From Takakia lepidozioides (taxonomy: Eukaryota > Streptophyta > Takakiopsida > Takakiales > Takakiaceae), in NCBI GenBank assembly GCA_030704615.1, contig CM060731.1, forward strand, positions 19,902,001-19,966,000: 64,000 bases of DNA, read 5' to 3'. This document shows positions 32,801-45,811 of this stretch, one piece after another; within the stretch, counting starts at the first letter, position 1; each line of letters opens with the position of its first letter. The translations under genes and the position numbers were made by a program. The notes beneath the pieces were generated by a model. The model was not told where the DNA came from and ran no database searches. It saw only the letters and a program-made list of their open reading frames with translations.

Positions 32801-32812
32801 TCCTCCATTCCC

Positions 32813-34922
32813 CTCCTCATGTTAGATATTTCTCACTCTCGCTCTTTCGTATATACTTGTTTTCCGTGCACCTCTGGCACCGCCATTGCTCCAGTGTCCA
32901 CCCCATGTTCCAACACCTCCGATGTTGGGATGTTCATGGATTCCTCACCTGATAATGGAATGCACTTTGTACTATCAGTGACAAAAATATTGTGGAGTTT
33001 CTCTAGCAGGTTTAGGCTAAACTCTATAACAGAGTCAATAATCCAGTACATAGAACTTGAAATTCCACCAAAGTTTTTGTAGGAAATCAGTTTACAGCTG
33101 ATCCACTCCTGAAAAAGAAGTAGCGGTGCCATTGTTGACACAATTATCAGTTGTGCAAGCACAGAAAATGTATTAGTGGGGGCATTGGTAATCCACCGGC
33201 ACTTCTTTTTGTGTAGCTTGTAAATATCCATCACATTTGTCTCTTTAAATGAATCCCAAGTATTAGGTCATGCAGCTCATATGTGACATCTTTCCGAATT
33301 ATCTCAGATTCAGACCATATCTCATTCCCGTCTGAAGTCGTTCCCCATAAGTCATCATGAAAGGCTGGATCATGATAGGCCCATGAATGTCTAATGCATA
33401 TAAAGCACACATATTCTTCCTCTTGTATTTTATTTGGAAGAGGCGTCGTTCCCCATCCTTCAAATTTCTATCGTTTGGCAAGAGTCTTTGGTAGATGCTC
33501 AGTGAAGGAACCAGGTTGATCATTTTTTTAAAGCTTGTACATGAAGTACGAGAGAGAAAGGCAAGAGAAACCAACAACACGAAACTTGTAGATGGACTAT
33601 GAGGGAGGAACAAACCACATTCTCAATAGGAATACCATTCAATCAATAGAAACAGTAGGGATTATAGGGAGGGCAAATATGATGGTGATACAGAATGTGT
33701 TTGCTCTAGGAGCTGCTCGACCCCCTTCTTGCAGATCCTTTTGAGACTGAATATAGAACTGCATGGGAGTCTCAGCCGTAGTTTCCTCCCCTCACACAAA
33801 GTCTATCGAAAAAACTTCGACGAAAGGAAAAAATAATAAATAAGAGACCACATGGGGAGGACCCGTGGTCGCGACGGACGTACCAGGAGCGGTGGTGCCG
33901 TCGCAGTGAAGCGCACAGGACTGACGCGTGTGAAAGGAATGCATGTAATCCATGCAAGCCCTACCATACGTGTTATGACTTGTGATGGAAGTCCTAGGGT
34001 TGAGTCCAAGTTATGGAGCCTTCTTGTTCTTTCCAATCACTTAATGCATAAATTGCTCCAAAAGAGCACCTTCATTCTCTCTTTCTATGTTCTTTTCACT
34101 TCTTCCTTTCCTGCCCTCTTTACTATGAGATCCGTATGAGACTCAACTGCCCTCATAGAAGTCTTCCATTATGAGGATCAGAGGTGTCAGAGCAAATAGG
34201 AAATACAAGTCATTGTCTTCCTTGAGGAGTCTCCCATGGGTACTCACGCATGCATGAAACTATTCATCCAGGGGTTTCATTTATTCATAGGTATGGATGA
34301 AATATTCCCATTACACCTGTCTTGATCTAATCCATTTGCGTAGTCCTGCCTTAGAAAGGCAGGGCCTAGAGCAGATCGAACACTCAAAGTTCCAGTCTTG
34401 CATCCATGGGATCCATGTGTGTAAACGGTTGGTGGGTGTTTATGAGTGACGTTATTGGACTGTGGCTGGGGCAGAGGATCGGTGATTATGGCTCTGTCTT
34501 TGGCAACGTCCTGTGCTGCCTGAATAATAATACATATACTCAATGATCTGCGTTCCGCGTCGGTGGATTGTCGGAGTTCAAATCAGTTCATTGGTTTCAA
34601 GGTAAGATAAGTGACCAATTTCAGGAGTGTCGGCAAGATGGGGAGGAATTTGGTTCAAATCTGTCTCTCCTTCAAGCAACCAACTGTTGTTTAGTGGTTA
34701 GCCCAGTTCAGTAGTACACCGTGGATAATGTGTTGAGCCACAGGTTAGGCCTGCTTTCAGCTCTTGACAGAGGTAGGAAATTGGTCCCCGTGTTGTTTTA
34801 GGATAGTATCCATGTCAGGGTTTGCGCAGGGGTTGGAAGATTTGTATTCCTTGGTGGGAATACAAGGAATACACTTGGTGACTCAAGGATGATTTCTTGG
34901 TGGGAAGCAGAGAGCGGCAGTC
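32813..34922. other. Unrecognised stretch upstream of the coiled-coil gene
   Basis: Possible decayed coding remains on the minus strand at about 33240-33613 (NDRNLKDGERRLFQIKYKRK, ALYALDIHGPIM, PFMMTYGERLQ) could not be assigned. A purine-rich leader lies at 34870-34922. The last few hundred bases presumably contain the promoter of the gene starting at 34923. Confidence 0.4.
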
Positions 34923-37900
34923 ATGGCAGACGTAGCAAGCAGAAATGCAGCATTGATGTGCCGCATTGTCCAGCTAGAGCATGGTAATAACCCTGTAACC
35001 TTATTGTGTGAGAGAGAAGAGGGCAGTTTGGGAGGAGGCATCTATGGGTACGTTATGGTAAATAAGATGAAGGAGGGAGGCAAGGCTGACCGATTCTCAT
35101 TACAAATTGTGTCAATAAATGCATCTACGTTTCGGCTTCATTGTCATGAGATGGCACAATTGATTGGCTTTGATAAGTGCAGAGAGAGATGAGCTGCAGA
35201 AGGACATAGAGACACTGTGTCTACAGAAATCAGGGGTTCCAGAGAGCATGGATGTTGCCACCCGCATGCAAGCCCGAAGGTGGGTCAATGAGGTCTCTTT
35301 CTCTATGTAGCTAGTGCACGAAGTGTTCTCGTCATCGTTGACTGAGAATAAGTACTGGTTGTGGCATCTGGGGATCCCCTTTGTTCCCTCTTTTCTCTTT
35401 GCAAAAGTCCTTCTTTACTTTAGTTGCCCTCATTTAATCAGTAAGCAGTCCAAATGTGTCCTCCTTCACTTTCCAACGAGAATTGGGTAATACTGTTTTA
35501 GTAATGGTATTAAAGAATTACAGTATCCTGCTTTTATTGTTATTGAGAGAATTGCTAGACCCAGAGCTAAACCATTGGATTTTAGATAACATGTATGAAA
35601 AGCATTAGACCAACTCAAGGGTTGTAGCAGGGCCACTGGTTTGGAGCAGGAGCTGGAAGCATGCAAGGAAAAGGTGGCTCTGCTTACACGTGATAATCAT
35701 AATCTGCAAGAAGAGCTGACTGAAGCTTATCGTGTCAAGGTATTGTCAGAAATTTAATGAATACTTGCCTACAAATGGACTAAGCATCATACAAGCAGCT
35801 TGGCCCTTAAATAGTGTGCTGAAGCACTACCCTTACTCATTATAATTGTCCTTCTGGAAAAACTTTCAATCATATCATATGAGGGACAAGAGTTGATGAC
35901 ATACCAATGTCTCTGCAATGATTGAGCTGGTTCAAGGCAGCTGGAGCTCGGTGCTCATAATCCCTTGTCCTGATGCATTTCAGTTTCCAAGCATCTTCAG
36001 TAGAGATGGCTCATGGGTTGTGGTCCACCCATGTCTAACCAGGGTGTATGGTGCAGGGCAGGATCGCCGATGCATTTAAGGCTGCAATTGAGAAGGTGAC
36101 ACCCTTCTTTAACGTCCATCGGATGAAGAGCTGCATGGGACCATAATGTGATACTTCAGCTGTATGTCTCATAGATGGTTGTGCAGCCAGAGGGCAAATA
36201 TTTCTGGCAATGTTTGTATTTTAGCAAGGAGTTATCTCCGATTTGGGAAGTAGTCACGTTCCTTCAGATTTTCTCCACACTTGGGGCAAGCTCTTGAATT
36301 GTTTGTAGATCATTAATCTTTCATGGTGGTAGGGATCGAAAGCCAAATCAAACATTCTGCAAATGCTGCCTCCATCAAGCTACAACCCATCAAGCTCAGG
36401 CCTCCATTTGTGTACTGGGTGCAGAACAGTCAAGTGGAAAAGGAGGTGAAGTTCTTTCAAAGTAAGGTGGCTGCAGCCCTTGCTGAGAGGGACAAGGCTG
36501 TTGTGGAGGTGAGCTGCAACAAAGGATGGTTGTAAGTAGTTGCCTCGCTGCTGCAACATGCTCAAACAACATGTTGGGTTCTTTAAATATGGGTCATTTC
36601 GTGACTTCAGCTATGAACTAGGTTTTTGTAGTTCTGAACTGTGTGACTTACTCGCCATTCTTTGCTACAACTAGTAGTGCTAGCCTGGTGCTGGAGGCAC
36701 TGTGGTTGTCCCGTGTTTGAAAGCAACATATAGCTATGGTGCAGTGCCCACAGACGTGAACCACCTGGCAAAGATCAGGCTCATCTGTTGAATGTTTAGG
36801 GGCAACTGATTGTCTATGCAATAAGAACGTCTGAAACAATTTGCCCTGGTAAGAGGGTGCTAAAAAGTGCATGCCGAATATGGAGGGAGTAGTATTCTCC
36901 TCGCTCTGGCTAATATCACTCTAATTATGGAAGCCATTATGCAGATCTCCCCTTTTTTGAAACCATGATCGTAATCCCTTTTCCCTGGATGCTCGTGTGC
37001 AAGGAGGGTGGACATATATACCCAGTTGAGACTGTTGGATGCTAGAAGTACTATGCCTAAAACTGTAAGGATTGAACCAGTCCAACTGTGCTCTTCTTCA
37101 AAGAATTCTACATGGCTGTTGGAAAGTGCCTTCACCCAAGCTTTAGCTTTAATATGGTAACCTTAGTATCGGCTTGCTCTGGGACAGGTAGAGAGGGTGC
37201 ATGAGAACGCGAAGACAACAGCTGCTAAACTTCAAGACCTTTACAACAGGTGTGGCTTTCAAACTCTCGACATATTGCAATCAGGAATTGGGGACATCTG
37301 TAGTTCCCGTTACATTTTATCTAGGCAGGAGTGGTGAATCTAAGTACGCTCAAGGGCATTGCTTGTGAGATGCAGATTAGATGAGGCAACAGCAGAGTAC
37401 AAAGAGCTGGGGATACACTGTGGAGAATTGGAAAAGAATGCAGACAGTTTCAGTGTTCAGTTAGGTACGCAAAACCAGGTAATTCCAATCCCAATTTGCA
37501 TCTTATCCGTCCTTCTTGGAACTCCGTAAAAACAGCATATGTCCAACGTCAACACTCTTACAATGAGATCTTATCGCAGGTCTTTCTAGTCAAACTGAAC
37601 TAGTCAACTGGATTCGTGGCAAAGAGCTGCTTTGAAGCTGTGAGGTCCTTCTGCATTGGTCTGATTTTTGTGTATCTTTTGTGGACGAGTAGGGAGGGAG
37701 ACAGGGAGACAGACAGAAAGGAAGAAGAAGATTCACCATTCACAAGGCACCTCTTTCTTGAAAATGAAATAAGACATGATATTATGAATGTTCTGGAAGC
37801 AGGTGCTAGAGAGGTTTTGGAAGTTACGGGTAACTGCACTTGGGCATCCAGAAGAAGATGAGGAAAACCAGGCCCTGCAACCGCTCGACAAGGCAAAAGC

Positions 37901-40900
37901 TCTTCTTGATGATGCAGAAACCCAGTGGACATATGGAGAAAGTTGGCAGCGAGTTGAGGAGGTACGTCAGCAAGCTGTTGAGGTGGAATCTGAACTGGTA
38001 ATTAATTATCTTAGTCATAGGAACACTGTTGAATGCTGACTGTGGGGTTTTAGATTTATGCACTTGTATGACTTATTGGAACAAAGGAACTTGGGGTGTT
38101 GGATTTAATCTGTTTCTTACTTCAGTAACGAAGATTGTCAAAGGAGACTTGACTCTTCAAGTAGTCCAGCCAAAATTTTAGAAATTCTCAGGTTCAGTAC
38201 CACAGCACTGTCCAGGGGTGTTGAATAACCACTACTCCTTCCCACAGTAATAATTCCAACCATTTGAGCGTTGAGAAGTGGTTGGACATGGGTAAGGAAA
38301 AGAAATTCCATGAGCCAAATCGGCAATAGCCAAAGGAAATTAACTCTTGGTTTGCCTGTGCATCTAAAGAGACCCAAACATTTTTTTTTTACATCAGTGA
38401 ATAGAGAAGTGCCTTGCCCTTGTGTGTTTCTCAACACAACCTAGATCCAACCATTTGTTATTATCATAGTATTGCATGGTCATTTGCTACAATAGTCTAG
38501 GGCCACCGCTAATCTTTCCTGCAGTAAAAATCTAACTAGTCGAACTTTGAGATGTGGTTGGACATGACTAATGGCAACAAAATCCATGAGCTAAATCAGG
38601 AAAAGCCAAAAGAAGTCAATTCTTGGTGCACTCATCCCGAAAGAGACCCAAATATTTGTTTTGTCATGGAGGAGTAGTGAAGTGCGTTGCCGTCCTGTGT
38701 TTCTCAACAATGTAGTGCCTGTGACTTAGAATTCAAATTTGTGACCATTGTAGTATTGCCTGGTCATTTTGCAGTCAGGGCAGATGCTTGTTGATTACCA
38801 CTCCCTGAGCTGGCTTGCATTTGCTTAGTCCAGGAGGAAGATTTAGGTATTGTCATGAGTGGACTATTTTCATGCATTTCAGGCCACTTACAAGGAACAG
38901 TTGGAAACTGTTACGTCCACTTTTGAGAAACGGCTCGCCGAGGTAAGCCACTTGTTATGAGCCCTGTTGGGTATGCATTTTTATATCTAATTGAAACCTT
39001 GTGTGCCTCCTTTCCCTGCCTGACATTGGTCACTAAACAAGTTATGCAGAGAAAATGAGGCAGAATGAGGCTTCAATTGACTTCCATGGTGGGCTGAAGA
39101 ACTACCCATAATTTTGTTTGGTACAATCCACCAAGATGTTTTGGTCCAAAGATTGTCTGCTTAGAGACATTTATTAAACAGCACCGTCATATAGAGGGAA
39201 GGTTGTAAGCAATTTTTCTGTTGCATTTCTCTGAATTCAAACATCTTGTCAGTCTTTTTCTTTTTGCTTCTCTCAAAGAGATACCTGTTGAATGAGTATC
39301 ATTTGTGATTGTGTCTTTGGGTGTAGGAGTAGGTGTGGTGGTCTTACATCATCAGAGTACATCTATGCAGGAGTGGCATGCGCGGTGTCTAGCAGAGGAA
39401 AGGGCTTCTTCCTATAAAGTTGATCAAGGTCAAGCTGAGGAGAAGGCTTCCTCAGTCACAGCACAGCTGGTACATCTCTCTCCCTCTCTTTCCATTACAT
39501 TAAGAAGATTGCACTGACTTTAAAATCTTGAGGCTGAGCCTGAAGCTCTGAAGTGAGTTTCAGACCCTCATGGATCTCTAGTTAAGGGTTGGTATCTTAT
39601 GAGGACCCCGCCATTGAGGGTATGTTATGGCCAACAATCTCAGGAACAGTCAAGGTGTGCATCTTTTCTCTCTTTATTGTCGTCGACAAATCAGACAACA
39701 ATCAATGGATGATCAACTCACAAGAGACCTTTGTTACAGAATTTATTTTTACTTGCCTGTGCGGTTTCGCAGGAACACCTAAAGGAAAATATGACATCCA
39801 AGCTCCAGCAAGTCCACAGTGCACATCGTGAACTGAAGACTGAGATAGCTGGCTTGCTCGAGGAGGAAGGAAAATGGCTAGACAGTATGTGGGTTGGTTT
39901 GCAAGCTGTCATGGACCTTTCAAAGGCAGTGGCAATCCAACAGGAACCTGTTGACAAATTTGAGGAGGAAAGGGGACCCCCACGAGATGAAGGGGTTCCC
40001 CCATCGGAGGCCTCCCCATCGGAGGCCTCCCCTTCATCAGAAGAGATCGAAGAAGTTCCTTCTGGGGACAATCCTGATGAGAACAAAGACTCAATGTCAC
40101 CTCTGGCAGCTGCAGATGCACCTCAGTTCGGGCCAGAGAACATAGAGGAGGACCCTCCTGGCAGGGAAGCCATCATTCCTGAACTGATGATCACACAGGT
40201 AAGTTCTTAATGCTTGGTTTTGTATAACCTTACCAGTTGAACCAGATCCTCTATCAAAAGCGCAGGGTTTTGTCACAGCACAGCTGCAGTATCATTACGT
40301 CTCCAAAGGTGGTTCACCATCCGAATCGGGTTTCATAGGGGTGTTTGCAGGCCAGGACTTACCCCTTTGATGTGTGTAGGAGGGGCACTTTTCAGCAGCA
40401 GCGAGCAAGGAGAACAGTTCAGTGGACGTGGACGTGGATGACTACAGCAGAAAGGCCCTTGCCCAAGCATTACATGAAAAGGTTTGAAGATCCTCAATGT
40501 TGCTAGCATTAATATTAACGCAGTGATGATATAATTGTTTTTGCTCTTGACGTACTATTTCTCACTTCATGGGGACCACACATGCAGTACATCTTATTGT
40601 TGAATTGCACTGCAGGTGGAAGCCCTTCTACTGCTTTCACAGCAAGAAGAGAGGTACTATATGGAGTCTAAAACAATCCAAGCACTGGAGGATCAGATCA
40701 AAGAACTCAATGAGAAGATTGCACAGGTTTCAGTCATTTCTCTGAGAAAGTGTGATATTGGGAGTTTCTTTATTTCTCTTGTGGAAGATGCTACCTTAAT
40801 TTCTTAACAGTGAGTTCTACATGTGCATTTCATAGTGGCGACGACAAGGTTATAAGTTGTGGGAACCGTAGGTGACAAGTGAGAAGGTGTCGGCTTTGCT

Positions 40901-42960
40901 GGAGGTAGCACAACTGCGACAAGATGGCCAATTTCTTGAAGAGCGTGAAAGGTAAAACTGTACAGGTGTTCCTTTCCAGTGTTTTGTTTTCATTCCAATG
41001 GAAAAGCCCTTGAGCCACATATTGAGGTGCTAATGACAAGGTTTATAGTATGGTGGAGTTCTGCAAACTAGTCACAGATTGTGTCTCATTGTTTACTCGT
41101 AACAGGCCAATATGCACGACTTAAGTGACTTGACTACTGCCCTAAATCTCTACCTCACAGCACCCAACATACAACAGAATGTTTTGTCCTTTCCACAGTT
41201 CAAGCTCATTAATTGTAATTTTCTTTTGTAGATTGCGTTGCACGTGGGAGTAAGGCTTTAGTTGATGTTATGTGCAGCATTTAGTACCTAGAAGTATTCC
41301 CAACTTGCTGTCTAACTGAGCCAGATCAGTTTTATTGAGAGGGATAGTAGAGCCAAATCAAAACCAGTACTAGTGTTCATTGCAATGCTTGAAAGTTATT
41401 GCTAGATGGTTGGCCAATTTGGGGACTGGACGGTGAGATACTCCAATCCCTCACTGAGTTTGGGATCAAAGGGCCAATTTCAAAATATGTACCTGACACT
41501 CCGGTATCTTCATGTAGGCAGCTCGTCCGCATCCTGCAGCAGCACCGCAGCACCAGTGCTAGCGGGCGCTTGTTACCAGCCAGTTGGTCAGAAGCCAGGG
41601 TACCACCTTCCATCCTTGAGACGACGCTGGCAGTGGTGAAGCATGGGGCTGGGACAAAGTCATCACTCAGTGCCACAGGAGGGTACCTTAAGAGCTGGCT
41701 AAGAGGGTTGGAAATATCTGGGCCTGGTCTCAAGGGCTCTTCAGATCCAAGTAACTGTAGCAGTGTTAGTGATGTGACCAAGAGCAGTCAAGCCAATGAG
41801 GCAATTGGTTTTGCGACGTATGACCCCTGCTTTATCTTGTACTAGAAGGATTGTTGGGAACTAATCTGTATTTGGTATGAAATTGAGGAACTTGTGATCA
41901 TCAACCATTCCTTGTGAGCATTGGCTTTGACATCTTTGAGGTCATTGTTCCCACAATTGTTAGATCACCTGTGTGCGGCTGACAATGAACTATGGCACTG
42001 AGAAAGAAAGGGAACTAAAGTGAGAGATATGATTTGGTACACATTCTCAGATGCTTTTGACAACATATGTCTCAACCAAAAGTTTTATGTAAAATGCAGG
42101 TTGAGAGTGGAGAATGCAGCTCTTCAGGAGCGGGTTGCAGGTGTGCTGCATCTAACTGAATCAGCACACCGACTACGAATGACACTTGTCAGAGTATGTT
42201 AAGTTTCTGGCTTCTTCCAGACTTCAGGTTCTCTTTGGCAATTTGTGACAGTAGCTCTTGCCCTTCTTCTTTTTGTGCTCAGTTCTTCATAAAAAGCAAC
42301 AAGACTCTTTTGTGAACTGTCTACAAAAGACTTAGTTGAAACAGGACCCCACTAAAAGCTGGAGAAGGACACTTTGTGACTTCGGTTGCTGGAGTTAAGA
42401 CAAAGTTAACAGTAATCACGCTGAAGAACTCCTTTGTATGGTAGGTTGGCTCTATTTCTCTACCCACAGAGGTCCGGTGATGCCATTGGTGTATCTTGGT
42501 TGCATCCAACTTGAAGATCAGCAAAGAATTACTTCGGTCATTCTTGATTGTATTTATATTGTGAGCTCGTCACGGATCTGCGACCACATTCGAGACCAAC
42601 ACACTGTCTTCCTTGCATATGCAGGCTGCAAGTGATTCTCAGAACGAACAGACACAGCCATCCATCAGGGCTGCTGTGGATGTTGTGGAGGGAGTAAGTG
42701 TAGAGGCCCGTCGCCTAAAAGTTGCTCTGGGCTGCTCACTGCCGGTGAGCTGGTCAGACCCTGAAAGTGGCAGATTGGAAGCTGATGGAACTGGTAGCCT
42801 CTCCTCTAACAAGACAATCATATCAAGCGTTGAAGGAAAGGCCCATGCTGCGCTTGACATTGCATCAGCAGCAGGTATGGAGATGGTGGAGCTTTTGCTG
42901 GCAACTTCAGAGTTGCAAAAGGCAGCTCTGATGTGTAGGTTAGGCATGCTTTCACACTGA
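34923..42960 (+). CDS. Plant coiled-coil protein, 16 exons, about 690 aa
   Basis: All exons join in phase with GT-AG introns: 34923-34983, 35183-35279, 35631-35739, 36057-36095, 36425-36508, 37188-37249, 37376-37478, 37803-37997, 38883-38942, 39356-39469, 39773-40198, 40380-40481, 40616-40726, 40872-40951, 42100-42193 and 42625-42960. They give 2073 coding bases ending in TGA. The product starts MADVASRNAALMCRIVQLEH, is heptad-rich almost throughout (ERDELQKDIETLC, LEQELEACKEKVALL, EKEVKFFQSKVAAALAERDK), has an acidic Ser/Glu/Pro-rich middle in exon 11 with a duplicated SEASP, and ends with a non-coiled conserved region (EARRLKVALGCSLPVSWS). I recognise it as a widespread land-plant coiled-coil family but cannot name a function. 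No transmembrane segment or signal peptide is seen. It looks intact. Confidence 0.85.
39500..39560 (+). repeat. Short LINE-derived fragment in intron 10
   Basis: CTTGAGGCTGAGCCTGAAGC matches the same position in the LINE 3' parts at about 23350 (plus), 26060 (minus) and 43420 (minus). Only about 50 bp is recognisable. Confidence 0.5.
41390..41845 (+). other. Open frame inside intron 14, status unclear
   Basis: An open frame of about 148 codons (motifs RILQQHRSTSASGRLLPASW, RVPPSILETTLAVVKHG) lies between exons 14 and 15 of the coiled-coil gene. Splicing 40951 to 42100 keeps phase without it. It may be an alternative exon or a chance frame; the composition looks protein-like, so it is noted. 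Confidence 0.35.
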
Positions 42961-43184
42961 GGCCTCGTGAGAATGAAGATATGGACTGGAGTGATGAGCA
43001 ATATCTCTGCAGCACCACTCTCTGATGGCTCCTGAAACCCTTGTCCCAGGCAACTTGAATTTGTTTCATGGATGCTCCACTGTCAGTTTTTAATCATCAT
43101 TTCTATGTTTGTAAGTCCTTGGAAATTTAAGCTGCACCCTCAATTTAGACTTGATGTGTGGGGTTGATAATCGCGACAGTACAG

Positions 43185-43460
43185 AGAGAATGTACTCGCA
43201 AGACATTGTCTGCTCGGTGACATTGTTTGCTCAGTGCTATAGCCTTGAGGGCGTCGACCATGTGTCCAATTTTGTGAGGAACAAAAAGAAATAGATGCTA
43301 CCTAGAGGGGCTTACTCCAGTAGCGTGATTTACCTTAGTAAAGATAGTTAGTTCGGGTTTTCGAGATATCATCAAGCTGCCTAGCAATTATATTCCAACA
43401 GGGCAGGGGCTTCAGGCTCAGCCTCAGGATTCCCACCGAGTTAGAGTGAGAGACGGGTCC
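43185..43460 (-). mobile_element. LINE 3' end fragment
   Basis: Read on the minus strand it matches the 3' end of the LINE at 25760-27325: CTGAGGCTGAGCCTGAAGCC, then ACTAAGGTAAATCACGCTAC, GGACACATGGTCGACGCCCT, and the terminal AGACAATGTCTTGCGAGTACA. The 3' terminus is therefore the same in two insertions. It is heavily 5'-truncated. It lies just downstream of the coiled-coil gene. Confidence 0.75.
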
Positions 43461-44475
43461 ATGTCGACCCTCCGAGAGAGCTATCACTGTCGCTAGATTG
43501 CATAGCCAGAGAGGGCAACAAATTCTCATAATTGGGAAACTGGAAGACGGTAACATTTGTGCTCTCGTAATCCAAAGGGTCGATTTTCAGCCGCCTCGAC
43601 CTCCGACAGGCGCATGCAGAAAATACAACCCCACTTGAATGTGGCTTTGATTAACACATGTTCTTCCCTGCAGCAGAGCCAAAAGACAGTTTGGTTGAAG
43701 GTCATGAGTTGCTCACACAATCTGAACTTCCACATTTTCTTAAGTAAAGACTATCCATGCTTGAGATAGCTCCCTCAAGGGATAAACCCCGGATTCAAAC
43801 TGTACACAATGTGCTGACTGTTGTAAAGTCCCATATTTGCTTAGCCTAGAAATGGCCCGTTTCATCCAAAATGGCAATACACATCCATAGTATATTTTTT
43901 TGGCGTATAAAGTCGGTAAACCGTTACAATGATATCTAGGTTAGGGTTAGTTTTGGCTGGTGGCTCGATCCTCGCCCTTCATCAAATCCAAGGCTACAAG
44001 GCAGTGCCGTGGGCTTTGGCTTGTGACGCCTCGCCACACGGCGGGCCACTAAAGCTAGGGCTTTTGTATAAAGACGGCGCCCTGACCTTGGTGTACTCAG
44101 GTGTTAGTGTATATGTGATTTTGGTGTACAAGCTTTGGATGAGAGCTGCTTTGTGTCAGATCCGTGTGTTTGATCCTCCTCTCGCGCGTTGCTTGCTCTT
44201 TCCACTCGCCCCTTTGTTGTGCAACCTTGCTTCTTGAGAGGAAAGGAGTATATGCTTCAGGCTTGTTTTATGGTGGAGAGAAGCCGGGTACCATAGGCGT
44301 TGGTGGATCTTGTCTGCGCTGTCAGGATCAGTTAGGTCTTTTTTCGCGGGATCTGCTCTACATCCTGATGCCTAAGTGGTTCGCTAATGCGTGTTATCAA
44401 TGGCGGCTCCTCGCCTTGCCATATTTTCTCATGTTGTTGCGATATTGCCATCTCACAATGCACGTTGGGGTATGA
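43461..44475. other. Unrecognised stretch with TATA-like element
   Basis: No recognised gene. A TATAAA-containing sequence at about 44067 (TTGTATAAAGACG) could serve as a promoter for the ORF pair at 44476-45811. This is an inference from spacing only. Confidence 0.35.
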
Positions 44476-45811
44476 TTGCAGGGAATGGCTGTCGTTCGTG
44501 ACTTGTCTTGTGTAGCTCGCAGAGAAGAGGAGAGCCTATTTCTTCAGATTAGTGTGGCGCTTACTGTTGAAGCTAATCCTAGTGTGGAGACTGACCCTGT
44601 TGCCGCTTCCCATTCTGCTGGTGTTGTTATTGTTGTTCCTCCCGTTGTTGAAGCCAACCCTGTCGTTTCTCACCCTGCTGACGTTCTTGCTGTTGCTAAC
44701 ACTACCAACGGCGCGTAGCCTGGCAGTGTTGCCTTGCCAGCGTCGCCACTTCCTGAGCCTACTGCTTGCGTTCCAGCCCTTGTTGTTTCATTGGGTTCTC
44801 CTGGTGGTAGTGATTATGACAATTTAGATGAGGCAGAGACGTGGTCGCCAAGGTTTGAGAAATCTGACAGCTCTCTAGATAGTTGTGACCCGGAATATTA
44901 TAATTTTGACAACTTTGTTGATCCGGGCCCTGAATATTTCGAGAGTAGGCAGCAAGCAGCAGAGTTAGAGAGAAATATCGAGTTGTCGCAGGAAGTAGAT
45001 GATTTGTTGTGTGAGATATGTGACGAGGATCAACTTTGGGTTTGAGCGTGTAGAAAGAGCTGTCGTGGGTGATCATGCTGCATTAACCAGTCATCACGAG
45101 GCCCTGTTCACGCAACCTTTGCTTGAGCCTTGTGCGGTAGTGTCCAGAGCCAGACAGCTTGCTAAGCGAGACTTTGAGTTACGCAACGAAGAACGTCTAC
45201 CGTCCAGAACGATCAAGTCGCGTTTTCTGCACCATCGTGAATTGACCTGGTTAGAAGTTGGCTTGTATTTACCTCTTTCTGGTGTTCGAAGTGCGGAGCT
45301 TCATCATAGCCCTGGTGTGATAGGGCGAAGTTGGTTGTCGTTAATGTTACAAGGCACAAGGGCTTTGATCTTAAGGGCATTACGGTTTCAGCTCCAACCC
45401 TGCGCCTTGGCACCTACTTATTCACAGTTGATTGATGGTCTGAAGGGTGGGGCCTTGATAGTGCAGTCGTCTGATCTAGTAGTCTTGGGTGTGGGTACTA
45501 CCTTTGCTTCACAGCGAGTGGTTCGCCCGAGTGCGTTTGAGAGATTGAGTGACTATTCAAACTCGGCTGTGCTTTCGCGCACATGGAGAGAGGGTGACAC
45601 AACCCGCGTTGGTTTTTGGCTTAAGGGAGCATCTAGTGTGAGGGCTATTTTGTTTAAGGTTCACTCAGACGTCTTGTCTAAGGCTTGGAAGGCTTGGCGG
45701 GTCTTGGAAGAAGCTCTTTGTAGAGGTAGCGAGAGAAAAATAACACAATTACTCGCTGAACTAGACAACACTTGGGGCAAAAGGGCTCAAATTGTTCCTG
45801 AGACTTGCTGA
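44476..45811 (+). pseudogene. Unrecognised two-frame ORF, possibly retroelement Gag-like
   Basis: Part 1 (44476-45045) is one frame with a TAG at 44716. It is acidic and V/P-rich, ending SLDSCDPEYYNFDNFVDPG, AAELERNIELSQEVDDLL. Part 2 (44999-45811) is open for 270 codons in the next frame and overlaps part 1 by about 45 bases: VERAVVGDHAALTSHHEALF, RARQLAKRDFELRNEERLPS, YLPLSGVRSAELHHSPG, KAWKAWRVLEEALCRGSE, ITQLLAELDNTWGKRAQ. The length and clean composition of part 2 suggest real coding. The overlapping frames recall Gag or capsid ORFs of retroelements, but no known motif (zinc knuckle, protease, RT) is visible. Function unknown. Confidence 0.5.

Noticed and set aside
43900-45811. Endogenous pararetrovirus
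   Set aside because: No coat-protein zinc finger, movement protein, protease or RT motif was seen.
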